This document shows positions 44,956-56,146 of a DNA stretch of 59,784 nt, one piece after another. Source of the stretch: Verrucomicrobiota bacterium (lineage in GTDB: Bacteria > Verrucomicrobiota > Verrucomicrobiia > Verrucomicrobiales > V1-33); NCBI GenBank assembly GCA_003402705.1, contig QQNF01000015.1, positions 1 to 59,784 on the forward strand. The letters are read 5' to 3'. How positions within the stretch are numbered: position 1 is the first letter of the stretch; every line of letters begins with the position of its first letter. The translations under genes and the position numbers were made by a program. The notes beneath the pieces were generated by a model. That model did no database searches. It saw only the letters and a program-made list of their open reading frames with translations, and was not told the origin of the DNA.

Positions 44956-46047
44956 TCACTCGCGCCACACCATCCCCTCCGGATAATGCCCGCGCCGGAA
45001 CTCCTCCCGGTGCATCCCGTGCCGCTGCAGCAGCGCCGTGTTCGGATAGGAACCCAGCAGGATACAGTTCCGCTCCCGCTCCGGCCGCCCCGCGGCCCCG
45101 CCATTGATCTCATCCTCCGCCTCCGCCACCAGCGGATCCGCCGCGTGACCCTCGATCTCCACAAAATACAGATACTCGAACTGCCTCCCCAGCCTCGGAT
45201 AGGGATACACGCACGCCACATTGATCTGACGGCTCGCAAACGCCCCCAGGGCCCGATGCACCGACCCGGGCTTGTCCGCCAGATTCAGCAGATAACAAGT
45301 CTTCTGCAGATCGTGATCCTCCGTCCCCGTAATCTGCGCCAGTTGATCCCGCTGCGTCACCCGCACCCTCGCCCCCCGCATCGGCGGCATCGGCTGCGGC
45401 CCCAGGATCCAGAACCTCGTCAGCCCTCCCCTCACATCCGTCAGCCACGCCCCGTCATCCCATTTCAATTCCCCGCTCGCCATCGCCTCCCCTAACGCCA
45501 CCTCCCTCAGCTCCGGCTCATGCCGCTCCAGCGCCTCCGGCGACGCCATCGCCGCCACCCCTTCATCCCCTAACGCCTGCTCCACCCCGTCCCCCGTACT
45601 CAGCGCCTGCGTGAACTCAATCTCCGGCCGCGCCTGCTGCACCGCCCCCAGAAACCGCGAACACTGCCGCAGCGCACTCGCATGACTCGCAATCCTCCTC
45701 ACATCCCCGAACCTCCCCGTCCGGCTGATCAGCAAATGCCGGATCGGCAGCAACTCCTCCCAGCAGATGTACGGCCGCTTCACCGTCTCCGTCTCGAACA
45801 ACCGCTCCAGCTCCCGGATCGACTCCACAATGATCCCATCCAGCGTGTTCTCCACTGCAATCACCCCGTACTCGATCTGCCCCGCCGCCGCTGCCTGCAC
45901 AATCGCCGCATGCGTCTTCAGCGGCACTTCCCGAAACCCCGAGAGCCCGTCCACTCTCCCCGTAAAATGCGCCGCAAACCGCCGCGCCGCCGTGTAACCA
46001 TTCGTCAGCGGGGCCGGTGCCAGAAATCCAATGCGGGGCAGTTCCAT
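44956..46047 (-). CDS. pheA: Prephenate dehydratase with ACT domain (divergent)
   Basis: 363 aa from the ATG at 46047. The first domain keeps the type II periplasmic-binding-like fold of prephenate dehydratase: IGFLAPAPLTNGYTAARRF, GVIAVENTLDGIIVESI and the catalytic GLTRFWILG, where Thr-Arg-Phe is the family's active-site triplet. An ACT domain follows (ADKPGSVHRALGAFASRQIN). The usual ESRP motif of the Phe-binding site is replaced here by YPYP, so feedback control by Phe may be lost or changed. The enzyme makes phenylpyruvate for Phe synthesis. It flanks the integron on its right and diverges from the exonuclease gene. Confidence 0.75.
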   Translation of the reverse strand: MELPRIGFLAPAPLTNGYTAARRFAAHFTGRVDGLSGFREVPLKTHAAIVQAAAAGQIEYGVIAVENTLDGIIVESIRELERLFETETVKRPYICWEELLPIRHLLISRTGRFGDVRRIASHASALRQCSRFLGAVQQARPEIEFTQALSTGDGVEQALGDEGVAAMASPEALERHEPELREVALGEAMASGELKWDDGAWLTDVRGGLTRFWILGPQPMPPMRGARVRVTQRDQLAQITGTEDHDLQKTCYLLNLADKPGSVHRALGAFASRQINVACVYPYPRLGRQFEYLYFVEIEGHAADPLVAEAEDEINGGAAGRPERERNCILLGSYPNTALLQRHGMHREEFRRGHYPEGMVWRE

Positions 46048-46244
46048 CGCCTCGCCCCTACCCCGTCCCTCGCCCCGCATCAAGCCGTTCGCGCCACCTT
46101 CCATCCTTGCCCTCGCCTGTCTCGCCCAGCTTCCTTCCATTCATCCGCCTTCCTCGCCCTCAACCCCGCTCCTCTCCCAACCCCGTCCTCCCCGCGCGGC
46201 TTACCCTTGCAGTCTGCTTCACCCGAACCCAAGTGACCCCAATC

Positions 46245-46796
46245 ATGCCGAAGCACTTCCTCTACTTCGACCTCGAAACCCAACGCTCCGCCGGCGACGT
46301 CGGCGGCTGGGACCACAAGGACAAAATGGGCATGTCCGTCGGCGTGCTCTACAGCACAGCCACCGCCTCCTACACCATCTACCCGGAAGACAAGGTCGAC
46401 CAACTCATCGCCGACATGGCCCGCGCCGACCTCGTCATCGGCTTCAATCACGTCGAGTTCGACTACCGCGTCCTCCAGGGCTACTCCATGTGGGACGTCG
46501 AAAGCCAGATGACCAGTCTCGACCTCCTCCTCGATATCGAGAAAAAACTCGGCCACCGCATCAAACTCGACGACATCGCCACCGCTTCCCTCGGCACCGG
46601 CAAAACCGCCGACGGGCTCGACGCCATCCGCTGGTGGCGCGAAGGCAAGATCATGAAAATCGCCGAGTACTGCTGCTTCGACGTCAAGGTCACCAAGCTC
46701 GTCCACGAATTCGGCGTCCGGAACGGCTACGTCCGCTTCCGCGACCGCTACGGCCGCGACCAGACCGTCGAAGTCGACTGGCCGGACTGGCAGTAA
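46245..46796 (+). CDS. RNase H-like (DEDD) 3'-5' exonuclease-type protein
   Basis: 183 aa from ATG 46245. The DEDD acidic residues can be followed: YFDLET (motif I), GFNHVEFDYRVL (motif II) and AEYCCFDVKVTKLVHEF (motif III, Tyr-x-x-x-Asp). A conserved DDIATASLGTGK block lies between them. This matches the RNase H-like nuclease domain (YprB/RNase_H_2 type) that often accompanies helicases; here it is a single-domain protein. The substrate is unknown. Confidence 0.72.
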   Translation: MPKHFLYFDLETQRSAGDVGGWDHKDKMGMSVGVLYSTATASYTIYPEDKVDQLIADMARADLVIGFNHVEFDYRVLQGYSMWDVESQMTSLDLLLDIEKKLGHRIKLDDIATASLGTGKTADGLDAIRWWREGKIMKIAEYCCFDVKVTKLVHEFGVRNGYVRFRDRYGRDQTVEVDWPDWQ

Positions 46797-46859
46797 TCTC
46801 CGCATTTCACCGTCACCGAACGCCTTGCGGCCGCCCCGCCCACGCTCTAAAGCCGCGGG

Positions 46860-48029
46860 ATGCGTTCCAAATTCCTCCCGGTCTCCCTCGCCGCGCTCGC
46901 CGCCGCTTCCCCCTCCGTTTTCGCCGACGGCGCCTTCTACGGCGACCCGCCCGACGCCATCCACCCATGGACCATCCATGACATGAACCGCGCCCAACCC
47001 GCGCGCGTCGAACCCGGCTCCTTCAGCACTCAGGAACAACCCGGCAAACCTCCCTCGGACGCCATCATCCTCTTCGACGGTTCCCCAGCCTCCGTCGAAA
47101 AATGGGCCGCCGACAAAAACCCGCTGGAACCCACCAAGTGGATCGTCAAGGACGGCACGCTCCAGTGCGTCCCCGGCGCAGGCTACACCAAAACCCGCGA
47201 GGAATTCGGCGACTGCCAGCTCCACCTCGAATGGTCCGCCCCTGCCAAACCCGAAGGCTCCAGCCAGGGCCGCGGCAACAGCGGGGTCTTCCTCATGGGC
47301 CAAGTTGAAGTCCAGGTCCTCGACAACTTCAACAACCCTACCTACGCCGACGGCTTCGCCGGCTCGGTCTACGGCATCAACCCGCCCATGGCCAACCCGC
47401 TCGTCGCCCCCGGCCAGTGGCAGATCTATGACATCATCTTCCGCCGCCCGGTCTTCAAAGACGGCAAGGAAATCGAATCCGGCTACCTCACCGTCTTCCT
47501 AAACGGGGTCCTCGTCCAGGACCACACCGCCCTCGAAGGCGGCGGTGGCCACATGGGCCGCTCCAAATCCCACCCGTTCCCCGAAAAAGGCCCGCTCAAA
47601 CTCCAGGACCACGGCAACCCGGTCCGCTACCGCAACATCTGGTACCGCCCGCTCCCCAAACGCGCCTCCGAAGGCGGCGACACTAGCACCATGAGCCCGG
47701 AAGCCACCGCCGCCAAACGTAAGCAGATCGCCACCTCCATCCGCGACGCCGCCGCCAAACAACAGGGCAAGGAACAACTCCTCCACTTCATGGAGTCCCT
47801 AACCTACGAGGCCGACCCGGCCACCATCACCAAGGTCACCGATCTCGCCACCGCGTGGCACGCCTCCTTCAAAGACCTCGCCCCTGACAAACTCGCCGAC
47901 AAAAAAGGCGATGTCCTCCAGGTCAACAAAGCCGTCCAATACCTCGTCCGCTTCAAAATGCTCCCGGACTCTTTCGTCCTCAACGCGCCCCTCAAAAAAC
48001 TCATCACCGACCTCGGCTGGGATAAATAA
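46860..48029 (+). CDS. Secreted DUF1080 (3-keto-disaccharide hydrolase-type) protein
   Basis: 389 aa with a signal peptide (FLPVSLAALAAASPSVFAD). The DUF1080 beta-sandwich shows its usual blocks: IILFDGSPASVEKW, EFGDCQLHLEWSAP, GRGNSGVFLMGQVEVQVLDN, a VRYRNIWYRPL closing strand, and the typical GGGGHMG loop. A helical C-terminal domain of about 100 residues with a cytochrome-free DUF-type tail follows. Characterised relatives hydrolyse 3-keto-glycosides, often together with Gfo/Idh/MocA dehydrogenases such as the one at 19209. No such gene is adjacent here. Confidence 0.88.
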   Translation: MRSKFLPVSLAALAAASPSVFADGAFYGDPPDAIHPWTIHDMNRAQPARVEPGSFSTQEQPGKPPSDAIILFDGSPASVEKWAADKNPLEPTKWIVKDGTLQCVPGAGYTKTREEFGDCQLHLEWSAPAKPEGSSQGRGNSGVFLMGQVEVQVLDNFNNPTYADGFAGSVYGINPPMANPLVAPGQWQIYDIIFRRPVFKDGKEIESGYLTVFLNGVLVQDHTALEGGGGHMGRSKSHPFPEKGPLKLQDHGNPVRYRNIWYRPLPKRASEGGDTSTMSPEATAAKRKQIATSIRDAAAKQQGKEQLLHFMESLTYEADPATITKVTDLATAWHASFKDLAPDKLADKKGDVLQVNKAVQYLVRFKMLPDSFVLNAPLKKLITDLGWDK

Positions 48030-48057
48030 CCACCTCTCCGCCTGACGGCCCGTTCCC

Positions 48058-48166
48058 GGTGCTGTCGTCCGCCGCCCCTCCCTCGCCGTCCCCTGACGAC
48101 CCAAGGGCCCACCCGGCGGACGGCAGCACCCCACAAGCCCACCGTAGCAAGGCCGTCCCGGCCTTG
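48058..48166. terminator. Two nested inverted repeats between DUF1080 and GT4 genes
   Basis: GGTGCTGTCGTCCGCCG (48058-48074) pairs with CGGCGGACGGCAGCACC (48114-48130), allowing one G-U, around a 39-base loop. CAAGGCCG-tcc-CGGCCTTG (48148-48166) follows. The first may end DUF1080 transcription. The second looks like a dispersed REP-type hairpin. No gene lies in 48030-48229. Confidence 0.6.
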
Positions 48167-48229
48167 TCCCTTCCCCTCCACCTTTTCCAAACACAGCCCG
48201 GGTGCGTTCTTTCTGACAGATAGTGTCTC

Positions 48230-49342
48230 GTGGACGCCCCACCCAACCCGGTGAAGCTCGGCATCCTCTACCACCAGTTCCTCCGCCGCGGCGGGCTCGA
48301 AGGCTATCTCCTCAAATTCTGCGGGGAACTAGCCGCCGCCGGCCACTCGCTCCACCTCGCCGGGGTCCACTGCGACGACAACTTCCGCCACCTCGCTTCC
48401 TCCGTCCGGCTCTTCCCCGCCGCCCTAACTAAAAACAGCACACTCCGCCGCTTCGCCTCCCAGTCCGCCGCCTTCGTCCCCTCATGGGACGTCGACGCCG
48501 TCCTCGGCTTCGGCCGCACCTACCAGCAGCACGTCCACCGCGCCGGCGGCGGCTGCCACGCCCGCTTCTCCTCAGACCTCCCATGGTGGAAACGCTGGCG
48601 ACCCAAGAACCAGACCGAACTCGCCCTCGAACGCCAGCTCTACACCAGCGGCCTCACCCAGCGCTTCGTCGTCAATGCCTCCAAGGTCGCCTCCGAACTC
48701 CATTCGTTCTACAAGGTCCCCCACGACTCCATCCGCGTCATCCACACCGCCGTCGACACCACCTTCTGGCACCCGCCAGACAACCGCGCCGCCGCCCGCG
48801 CCGCCCTCAATCTCCCCGCCTCCGGCCCGCTCCTCCTCTTCGTCTCTCTCGACCACCGCCGCAAAGGACTCGCCGTCCTCCTCGACGCCCTCGCCAGTCT
48901 CCCCCGCAAGGACGTCACCCTCGCCGTCGCCGGCAAACCACTCGCCCCATGGCGCTCCCGCATCGCCGCCGCAGGCCTCTCCCACCGCATCATCGAGGCC
49001 GGCAACGTCGCCGACCTCCGCCCGTGGTACGCCGCCGCCGACCTCTTCGTCCACCCTTCCCACTACGACGCCTGCGCCAATACCGTCCTCCAAAGCATGG
49101 CCTCCGCCCTCCCCGGCATCATCTCTGCCGACGACGGTGCCTCCGAATTCATCCACCACACCACCAACGGCTGGCGGCTCGAAAACAGCCACTCCTCCAC
49201 CGACCTCGCCAACCTCATCGAATCCGCCCTCGCCTCCGACCTCCCCGCCATCGGCCACGCCGCCCGCTCCGCCATGCTCCCGCTCACATGGCAGGCCCAC
49301 CTCCACTCATGGCTCCAATGGATCCCCACCTCCCGCTTGTGA
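48230..49342 (+). CDS. Family 4 glycosyltransferase
   Basis: 370 aa from GTG 48230 (GTG 48251 is an alternative; there is no ATG near the start). N-terminal LGILYHQFLRRGGLEGYLLK is the GT-B opening with the glycine loop for the acceptor side. The donor side reads LLLFVSLDHRRKGLAVLLDA, then DLFVHPSHYDACANTVLQSM, the E-x7-E-like region of GT4 with Asp/Ala in the place of the first Glu. It probably adds a sugar to a cell-envelope glycan. Transcription may run on into nuoG. Confidence 0.78.
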   Translation: MDAPPNPVKLGILYHQFLRRGGLEGYLLKFCGELAAAGHSLHLAGVHCDDNFRHLASSVRLFPAALTKNSTLRRFASQSAAFVPSWDVDAVLGFGRTYQQHVHRAGGGCHARFSSDLPWWKRWRPKNQTELALERQLYTSGLTQRFVVNASKVASELHSFYKVPHDSIRVIHTAVDTTFWHPPDNRAAARAALNLPASGPLLLFVSLDHRRKGLAVLLDALASLPRKDVTLAVAGKPLAPWRSRIAAAGLSHRIIEAGNVADLRPWYAAADLFVHPSHYDACANTVLQSMASALPGIISADDGASEFIHHTTNGWRLENSHSSTDLANLIESALASDLPAIGHAARSAMLPLTWQAHLHSWLQWIPTSRL

Positions 49343-49427
49343 AATTTTTCACAAATACCCTTGCCGCTCCCATCCCCAAAGGCATCGTTTCTTGAAGGTC
49401 AACCAACCCGTCTCCCGACGTTCCCAC

Positions 49428-51170
49428 GTGAGCACTGCCCCAGCTTCCCCTACCCCAGCCGCACCCCCAGTCGACCTCGTCAATGTCCAGGTCAACGGCC
49501 AATGGATGCAGTTCCCCAAAGGAATGCGGATGATCGAAGCCCTCCGCCAAGCCTCCGTCGAGGTCCCCCACTACTGCTATCACCCCAAACTCAGCAGCCC
49601 GGGCAACTGCCGCATGTGCCTCGTCGAAATGGGCATGCCCGCACGCCCAGCCCCCGGCCAGTCCGACGTCGAAAAAGACGATCAAGGCTTCGCCAAAATC
49701 ATGTGGAGCCCGCGCGCCGTCATCGCCTGCGCCAACACCGTCTCCGAAGGCATCGGCATCCGCACCCAGGGCAAACTCGTCGAGGAATGCCGCCGCGGGG
49801 TCATGGAATTCCTCCTCATCAATCACCCTCTCGATTGCCCCATCTGCGACCAGGCCGGTGAATGCCGTCTCCAGGAATTCAGCGTCGAACACGGCCGCGG
49901 CGAAAGCCGCTTCCTCGAAGATAAGGTCAAAAAACCAAAAAACGTCAGCATCGGCCCGCGCATCACGCTCGACGACGAACGCTGCATCATGTGCAGCCGC
50001 TGCGTCCGCTTCACCGCTGAAATCGCCGACGAACCCGTCCTCGGCTTCACCGAACGCGGCAGCTACACCGTCCTCACCACCCACCCAGGCAAGGAACTCG
50101 CCCACAACTACAGTCTCAATACCGTCGACATCTGCCCGGTCGGTGCCCTCACCAGCACAGACTTCCGCTTCTCCATGCGCGTCTGGTTCCTCAAGGAATC
50201 CAACAGCTTCTGCACAGGCTGCGCCCGCGGCTGCAATACCGAAATCGGCTCCCGCAACGACATCATCCACCGCCAGACTCCCCGTCTCAACGACGACGTC
50301 AACTCAGCATGGATGTGCGACTCCGGCCGTCTCGACTTCCATTGGGTCAATAGCGAACGCCGCATGACCGACCCCACCATCAAGGTCGGCACCACCCACC
50401 GCATCGCCTCATGGCAGGACGCCCTCCAGTCCGCCGCCGCCGCCCTCACCAAGCCCGCCCCCTCACAAATCGCCATCGTCGCCAGCGGCCGCATGACCAA
50501 TGAGGAACTCTTCCTCACCCGCCGTCTCGCCGCCGCTCTCAAAGTCCCCGCGCAGAACATCGACATCGTCCCGCGCACCGGAACCCCGGACAACTACCTC
50601 GTCCACGCCGACCGCAACCCGAACACGCTCGGAGCCAAACTCATCCTCACCAGCACCCCGGGCCAGCAACTCGCCGGCATCCGCGACCGTCTCGCCTCCG
50701 GCGAAATCACCACGGTCATCTCCCTCCGCGAAAACCTCCTCGGCGGCGCAGGCTTCCCAGCCGAATCCCTCGCCAAGGCCGCCTTCGTCCTCCAGTCCCA
50801 CGTCATGCTCAACGCCGGCGCAGAACTCGCCCACGTCGCCCTCCCCTCCGCCGCCTACGCCGAAAAACGCGGCTCCATGATCAACGCCACCGGCCGCCTC
50901 CAGCGCCTCAACATCGCCGTCACCACCCCCGGCAACGCCCGCGACGACTGGGAAATCCTCCGCGACCTCACCCTCGCCGTCTCCGGCCAGAACGGGCTCT
51001 ACTCCATCGACGATGTCTTCAAATCGATGGCCGCAGACATCCCCGCCTTCTCCGGTCTCTCGCTCGCCAAAATCGGCGACCAAGGCGTCCCCCTCGTCCC
51101 CGCCACCGAATCGGTCCCGCTCCTCGAACGCGAAAAAGACCGCCGCGCCAAAGGCATCATCGTCGGCTGA
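49428..51170 (+). CDS. nuoG: NADH-quinone oxidoreductase subunit G, stand-alone
   Basis: 580 aa from GTG 49428 (TTG 49392 is the other candidate). The cluster ligands are clear: a [2Fe-2S] site (HYCYHPKLSSPGNCRMC, then ACANTV), His-Cys3 and two [4Fe-4S] sites (DCPICDQAGECRLQE; CIMCSRCVRF with DICPVGAL) and a further CTGCARGC of the molybdopterin-like domain. It is much shorter than E. coli NuoG (about 900 aa), having a reduced C-terminal domain. It works in the peripheral arm of complex I. No other nuo gene is adjacent, so the complex must be completed from elsewhere. Confidence 0.85.
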   Translation: MSTAPASPTPAAPPVDLVNVQVNGQWMQFPKGMRMIEALRQASVEVPHYCYHPKLSSPGNCRMCLVEMGMPARPAPGQSDVEKDDQGFAKIMWSPRAVIACANTVSEGIGIRTQGKLVEECRRGVMEFLLINHPLDCPICDQAGECRLQEFSVEHGRGESRFLEDKVKKPKNVSIGPRITLDDERCIMCSRCVRFTAEIADEPVLGFTERGSYTVLTTHPGKELAHNYSLNTVDICPVGALTSTDFRFSMRVWFLKESNSFCTGCARGCNTEIGSRNDIIHRQTPRLNDDVNSAWMCDSGRLDFHWVNSERRMTDPTIKVGTTHRIASWQDALQSAAAALTKPAPSQIAIVASGRMTNEELFLTRRLAAALKVPAQNIDIVPRTGTPDNYLVHADRNPNTLGAKLILTSTPGQQLAGIRDRLASGEITTVISLRENLLGGAGFPAESLAKAAFVLQSHVMLNAGAELAHVALPSAAYAEKRGSMINATGRLQRLNIAVTTPGNARDDWEILRDLTLAVSGQNGLYSIDDVFKSMAADIPAFSGLSLAKIGDQGVPLVPATESVPLLEREKDRRAKGIIVG

Positions 51171-51286
51171 CCATCCCCAGCCGCCCCCGGTTCGCCTTCG
51201 CCTCACCCGGCGCTTGTGCCCGCCGCCTCCCCCGCAATACTGCTCCCCCCTCCTCGGCCCACATCGCCGCAGGCCGCTAACTCCCT

Positions 51287-52609
51287 ATGCCTTCCATCCC
51301 CACCGTTCACTTCGGCCTCGCTGGCCTCGGCAATGTCGGCATGGGCGTCTACAAAAACCTCCTCCGCAACGGTGACCTCGTCGCCAGCCGCTCCGGAGTC
51401 CGTCTCGACGTCCGCAAAATCGCCATCCGCAACAGGGATAAACACGTCGCCGCAGGCGTCCCCGCAGCCCTCCTCACCACCGACTGGCGCGACCTCGTCA
51501 ACGACCCCGACATCTCCGTCATCGTCGAACTCATCGGCGGCACCACCGACGCCTACGATCTCGTCAAAAGCGCCATCCTCGCACGCAAAGCCGTCGTCAC
51601 CGGCAATAAAGCCCTCCTCGCAGAACGCGGCATCGAACTCGTCGCTCTCGCCGAGCGCGAAAACGTCCCGCTCTACTTCGAAGCCGCCGTCGCCGGTGGC
51701 ATCCCCATCATCAAGGCCGTCCGCGAAGCCCTCATCGGCAATAACATCGAGGCCATCTACGGCATCATCAACGGCACCACGAACTTCATCCTCACCCGCA
51801 TGAGCGACGACGGGCTCTCCTACGATGACGCCCTCGCCGAAGCTCAGCAGCTCGGCTTCGCCGAGGCCGATCCCTACCTCGATGTCTCCGGCTGGGACGC
51901 CGGCCACAAGGCCATCATCCTCGCATGGCTCAGTTACGGCCAGTGGGTCAGCCCGGATCAGGTTCACGTCGAGGGCATCTCCCACCTCACCCGCAGCGAC
52001 CTCGCCTTCGCCCGCTCCATGGGCTACGCCGTCAAACTCCTCGCCGTCGTCCGCCTCGACGCCTCCAAAAACATCGAGGTCCGCGTCCAGCCCTCCCTCG
52101 TCCCCCGCTCCAGCATCCTCGCCAGCATCAACGGGGTCATGAACGCCGTCGCCGTCTACGGCGACATCGTCGGCGAAACACTCTTCTACGGCAGCGGCGC
52201 AGGCCAGGACGCCACTAGCAGCTCCGTCATCAGCGATCTCGTCGACGCCGCCGACAATCTCATCAATGAAGCCGGCACTAACAATGGCTTCGTCCCCCAC
52301 GGCCAGTACGGCGCTTCCCTCCCGGTCGCCGACACCATCTCCAGCTATTACCTCCGCCTCCACGTCGACGACCGCCCCGGCGTCATCGCCGCCATCGCCT
52401 CCCTCCTCGCCGACCACTCCATCGGCATCCTCTCCATGAACCAGCCCGAAGTCGACGCCTCCGCCAATGGTGCCGACCTCATGCTCATGCTCCACAAGGC
52501 CTCCTACGGCAGCATGCTCGCCGCACGCAACGCCATCGCCGCCCTCGACTGCGTCCGTCAACCCCCGGTCCTCCTCCGCGTCGAAAAATTCCCCGCCCGG
52601 CACGCCTGA
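51287..52609 (+). CDS. hom: Homoserine dehydrogenase
   Basis: 440 aa. The Rossmann start HFGLAGLGNVGMGVYKNL is followed by the conserved VVTGNKALLAERG, the catalytic core ALIGNNIEAIYGIINGTTNF and GFAEADPYLDVSGWDAGHKA. An ACT domain closes it (HVDDRPGVIAAIASLLADHS), the usual site of threonine feedback. The enzyme reduces aspartate semialdehyde to homoserine for Thr and Met. It lies 116 bp after nuoG and 26 bp before ligA. Confidence 0.93.
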   Translation: MPSIPTVHFGLAGLGNVGMGVYKNLLRNGDLVASRSGVRLDVRKIAIRNRDKHVAAGVPAALLTTDWRDLVNDPDISVIVELIGGTTDAYDLVKSAILARKAVVTGNKALLAERGIELVALAERENVPLYFEAAVAGGIPIIKAVREALIGNNIEAIYGIINGTTNFILTRMSDDGLSYDDALAEAQQLGFAEADPYLDVSGWDAGHKAIILAWLSYGQWVSPDQVHVEGISHLTRSDLAFARSMGYAVKLLAVVRLDASKNIEVRVQPSLVPRSSILASINGVMNAVAVYGDIVGETLFYGSGAGQDATSSSVISDLVDAADNLINEAGTNNGFVPHGQYGASLPVADTISSYYLRLHVDDRPGVIAAIASLLADHSIGILSMNQPEVDASANGADLMLMLHKASYGSMLAARNAIAALDCVRQPPVLLRVEKFPARHA

Positions 52610-52623
52610 CCACCACCACCTAA

Positions 52624-54801
<2,178 letters not shown>

Positions 54802-54821
54802 ACCTCCACCGCTCCACTCCC

Positions 54822-56126
54822 ATGCTCCGCCGCTGGCTCCTCCTTCTCCTCTGCTCCACTCTCGCCGCAACCGCCGCCGACACCCCGCCGCCTAACATCG
54901 TCCTCATCGTCTCCGACGACCACGCATGGACCGACTACGGCTTCATGGGCCACCCTCACATCAAAACCCCTAACCTCGACCAGCTCGCCGCCCAGAGTCT
55001 CACCTTCCGCCGCGGCTACGTCACCTCCAGTCTCTGCTGCCCCAGTCTCGCCACCATCCTCACCGGCCAGTACCCCCACCAGCACCGCATCACTTCCAAC
55101 GACCCACCCGTCACCGCGAGCCTCCCCCAGGGCACCCCCAGAGTCAAAGACCCTCTCTTCAAATCCGGCCGCGAAACCATGAACCAGTTCATGGACGCCG
55201 CACCCTCCCTCCCCAGAATCCTCGGCACCCACGGCTACCTCTCCCTCCAGACCGGCAAATGGTGGCAGGGCAACTTCAAACGCGGCGGCTTCACCCACGG
55301 CATGTCCCTCGGCGACCCCGACTCCGGCGGCCGCCACGGCGACGCCGGTCTCGAAATCGGCCGCAAAACCATGCAGCCCATCAGCGACTTCATCGCCACC
55401 GCACGCTCGGAAAAAAAACCATTCTTCGTCTGGTATGCCCCGCTCATGCCGCACGACCCTCACACCCCACCCAAACGTCTCCTCGACCTCTATCGCGACA
55501 AAGCCCCCTCCATCCACATCGCCCGCTACTGGGCCATGGTCGCATGGTTCGACGAATCCATCGGCCAGCTCATGGAAATCCTCAAATCCTCCGGCACCGA
55601 CCGCAACACCATCGTCGCCTACGTCGCCGACAACGGCTGGATCCAATCCCCTGACAACCCACGCTACGCCCCGCGTTCCAAACAATCCCCCTACGACGGC
55701 GGGCTCCGCACCCCTATCATGATCCGCTGGCCCGACCACATCGCTCCCGCCCAACCCGATGTCCCCGTCAGCAGCATCGACCTCGCCCCCACGCTCCTCA
55801 GCTGCGCCGGTTTCCCGAAACCAGACTCCATGCAAGGCCTCGACCTCCGCGACTCCGCCGCCCTCGCCGCTCGCCACGGTGTCTTCGGTGCCTGCTTCAC
55901 TCACAACTCCATGGACCTCAACCGCCCCGCCGCCAGTCTCCGCTGGCGCTGGGCCATCGACGACCGCTGGAAACTCCTCATCCCCGGCCCTAACGAACCA
56001 GACGCCCCCGTCGAACTCTTCGACATCATCGCCGATCCCTCGGAATCCAAAAACCTCGCGCCCGACCAACCCGAAACCGCCGCCCGTCTCCGCGCCCGCA
56101 TCAATACATGGTGGGACGGCAACTGA
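54822..56126 (+). CDS. Secreted arylsulfatase-like sulfatase (S1 family)
   Basis: 434 aa with a signal peptide (RRWLLLLLCSTLAATAAD). NIVLIVSDDHAWTDYG supplies the metal-binding Asp pair. The formylglycine site reads Cys72-Cys-Pro-Ser-Leu76 (SLCCPSLATILTGQYPHQ), with Leu where the classical C-x-P-S-R motif has Arg. The remaining blocks are normal: TGKWWQG, PHDPHTPP and YVADNGW. It probably removes sulfate from an algal or host polysaccharide. It sits 20 bp after ligA. Confidence 0.85.
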   Translation: MLRRWLLLLLCSTLAATAADTPPPNIVLIVSDDHAWTDYGFMGHPHIKTPNLDQLAAQSLTFRRGYVTSSLCCPSLATILTGQYPHQHRITSNDPPVTASLPQGTPRVKDPLFKSGRETMNQFMDAAPSLPRILGTHGYLSLQTGKWWQGNFKRGGFTHGMSLGDPDSGGRHGDAGLEIGRKTMQPISDFIATARSEKKPFFVWYAPLMPHDPHTPPKRLLDLYRDKAPSIHIARYWAMVAWFDESIGQLMEILKSSGTDRNTIVAYVADNGWIQSPDNPRYAPRSKQSPYDGGLRTPIMIRWPDHIAPAQPDVPVSSIDLAPTLLSCAGFPKPDSMQGLDLRDSAALAARHGVFGACFTHNSMDLNRPAASLRWRWAIDDRWKLLIPGPNEPDAPVELFDIIADPSESKNLAPDQPETAARLRARINTWWDGN

Positions 56127-56146
56127 CCGTCTCGCCCTCCCCTAAC

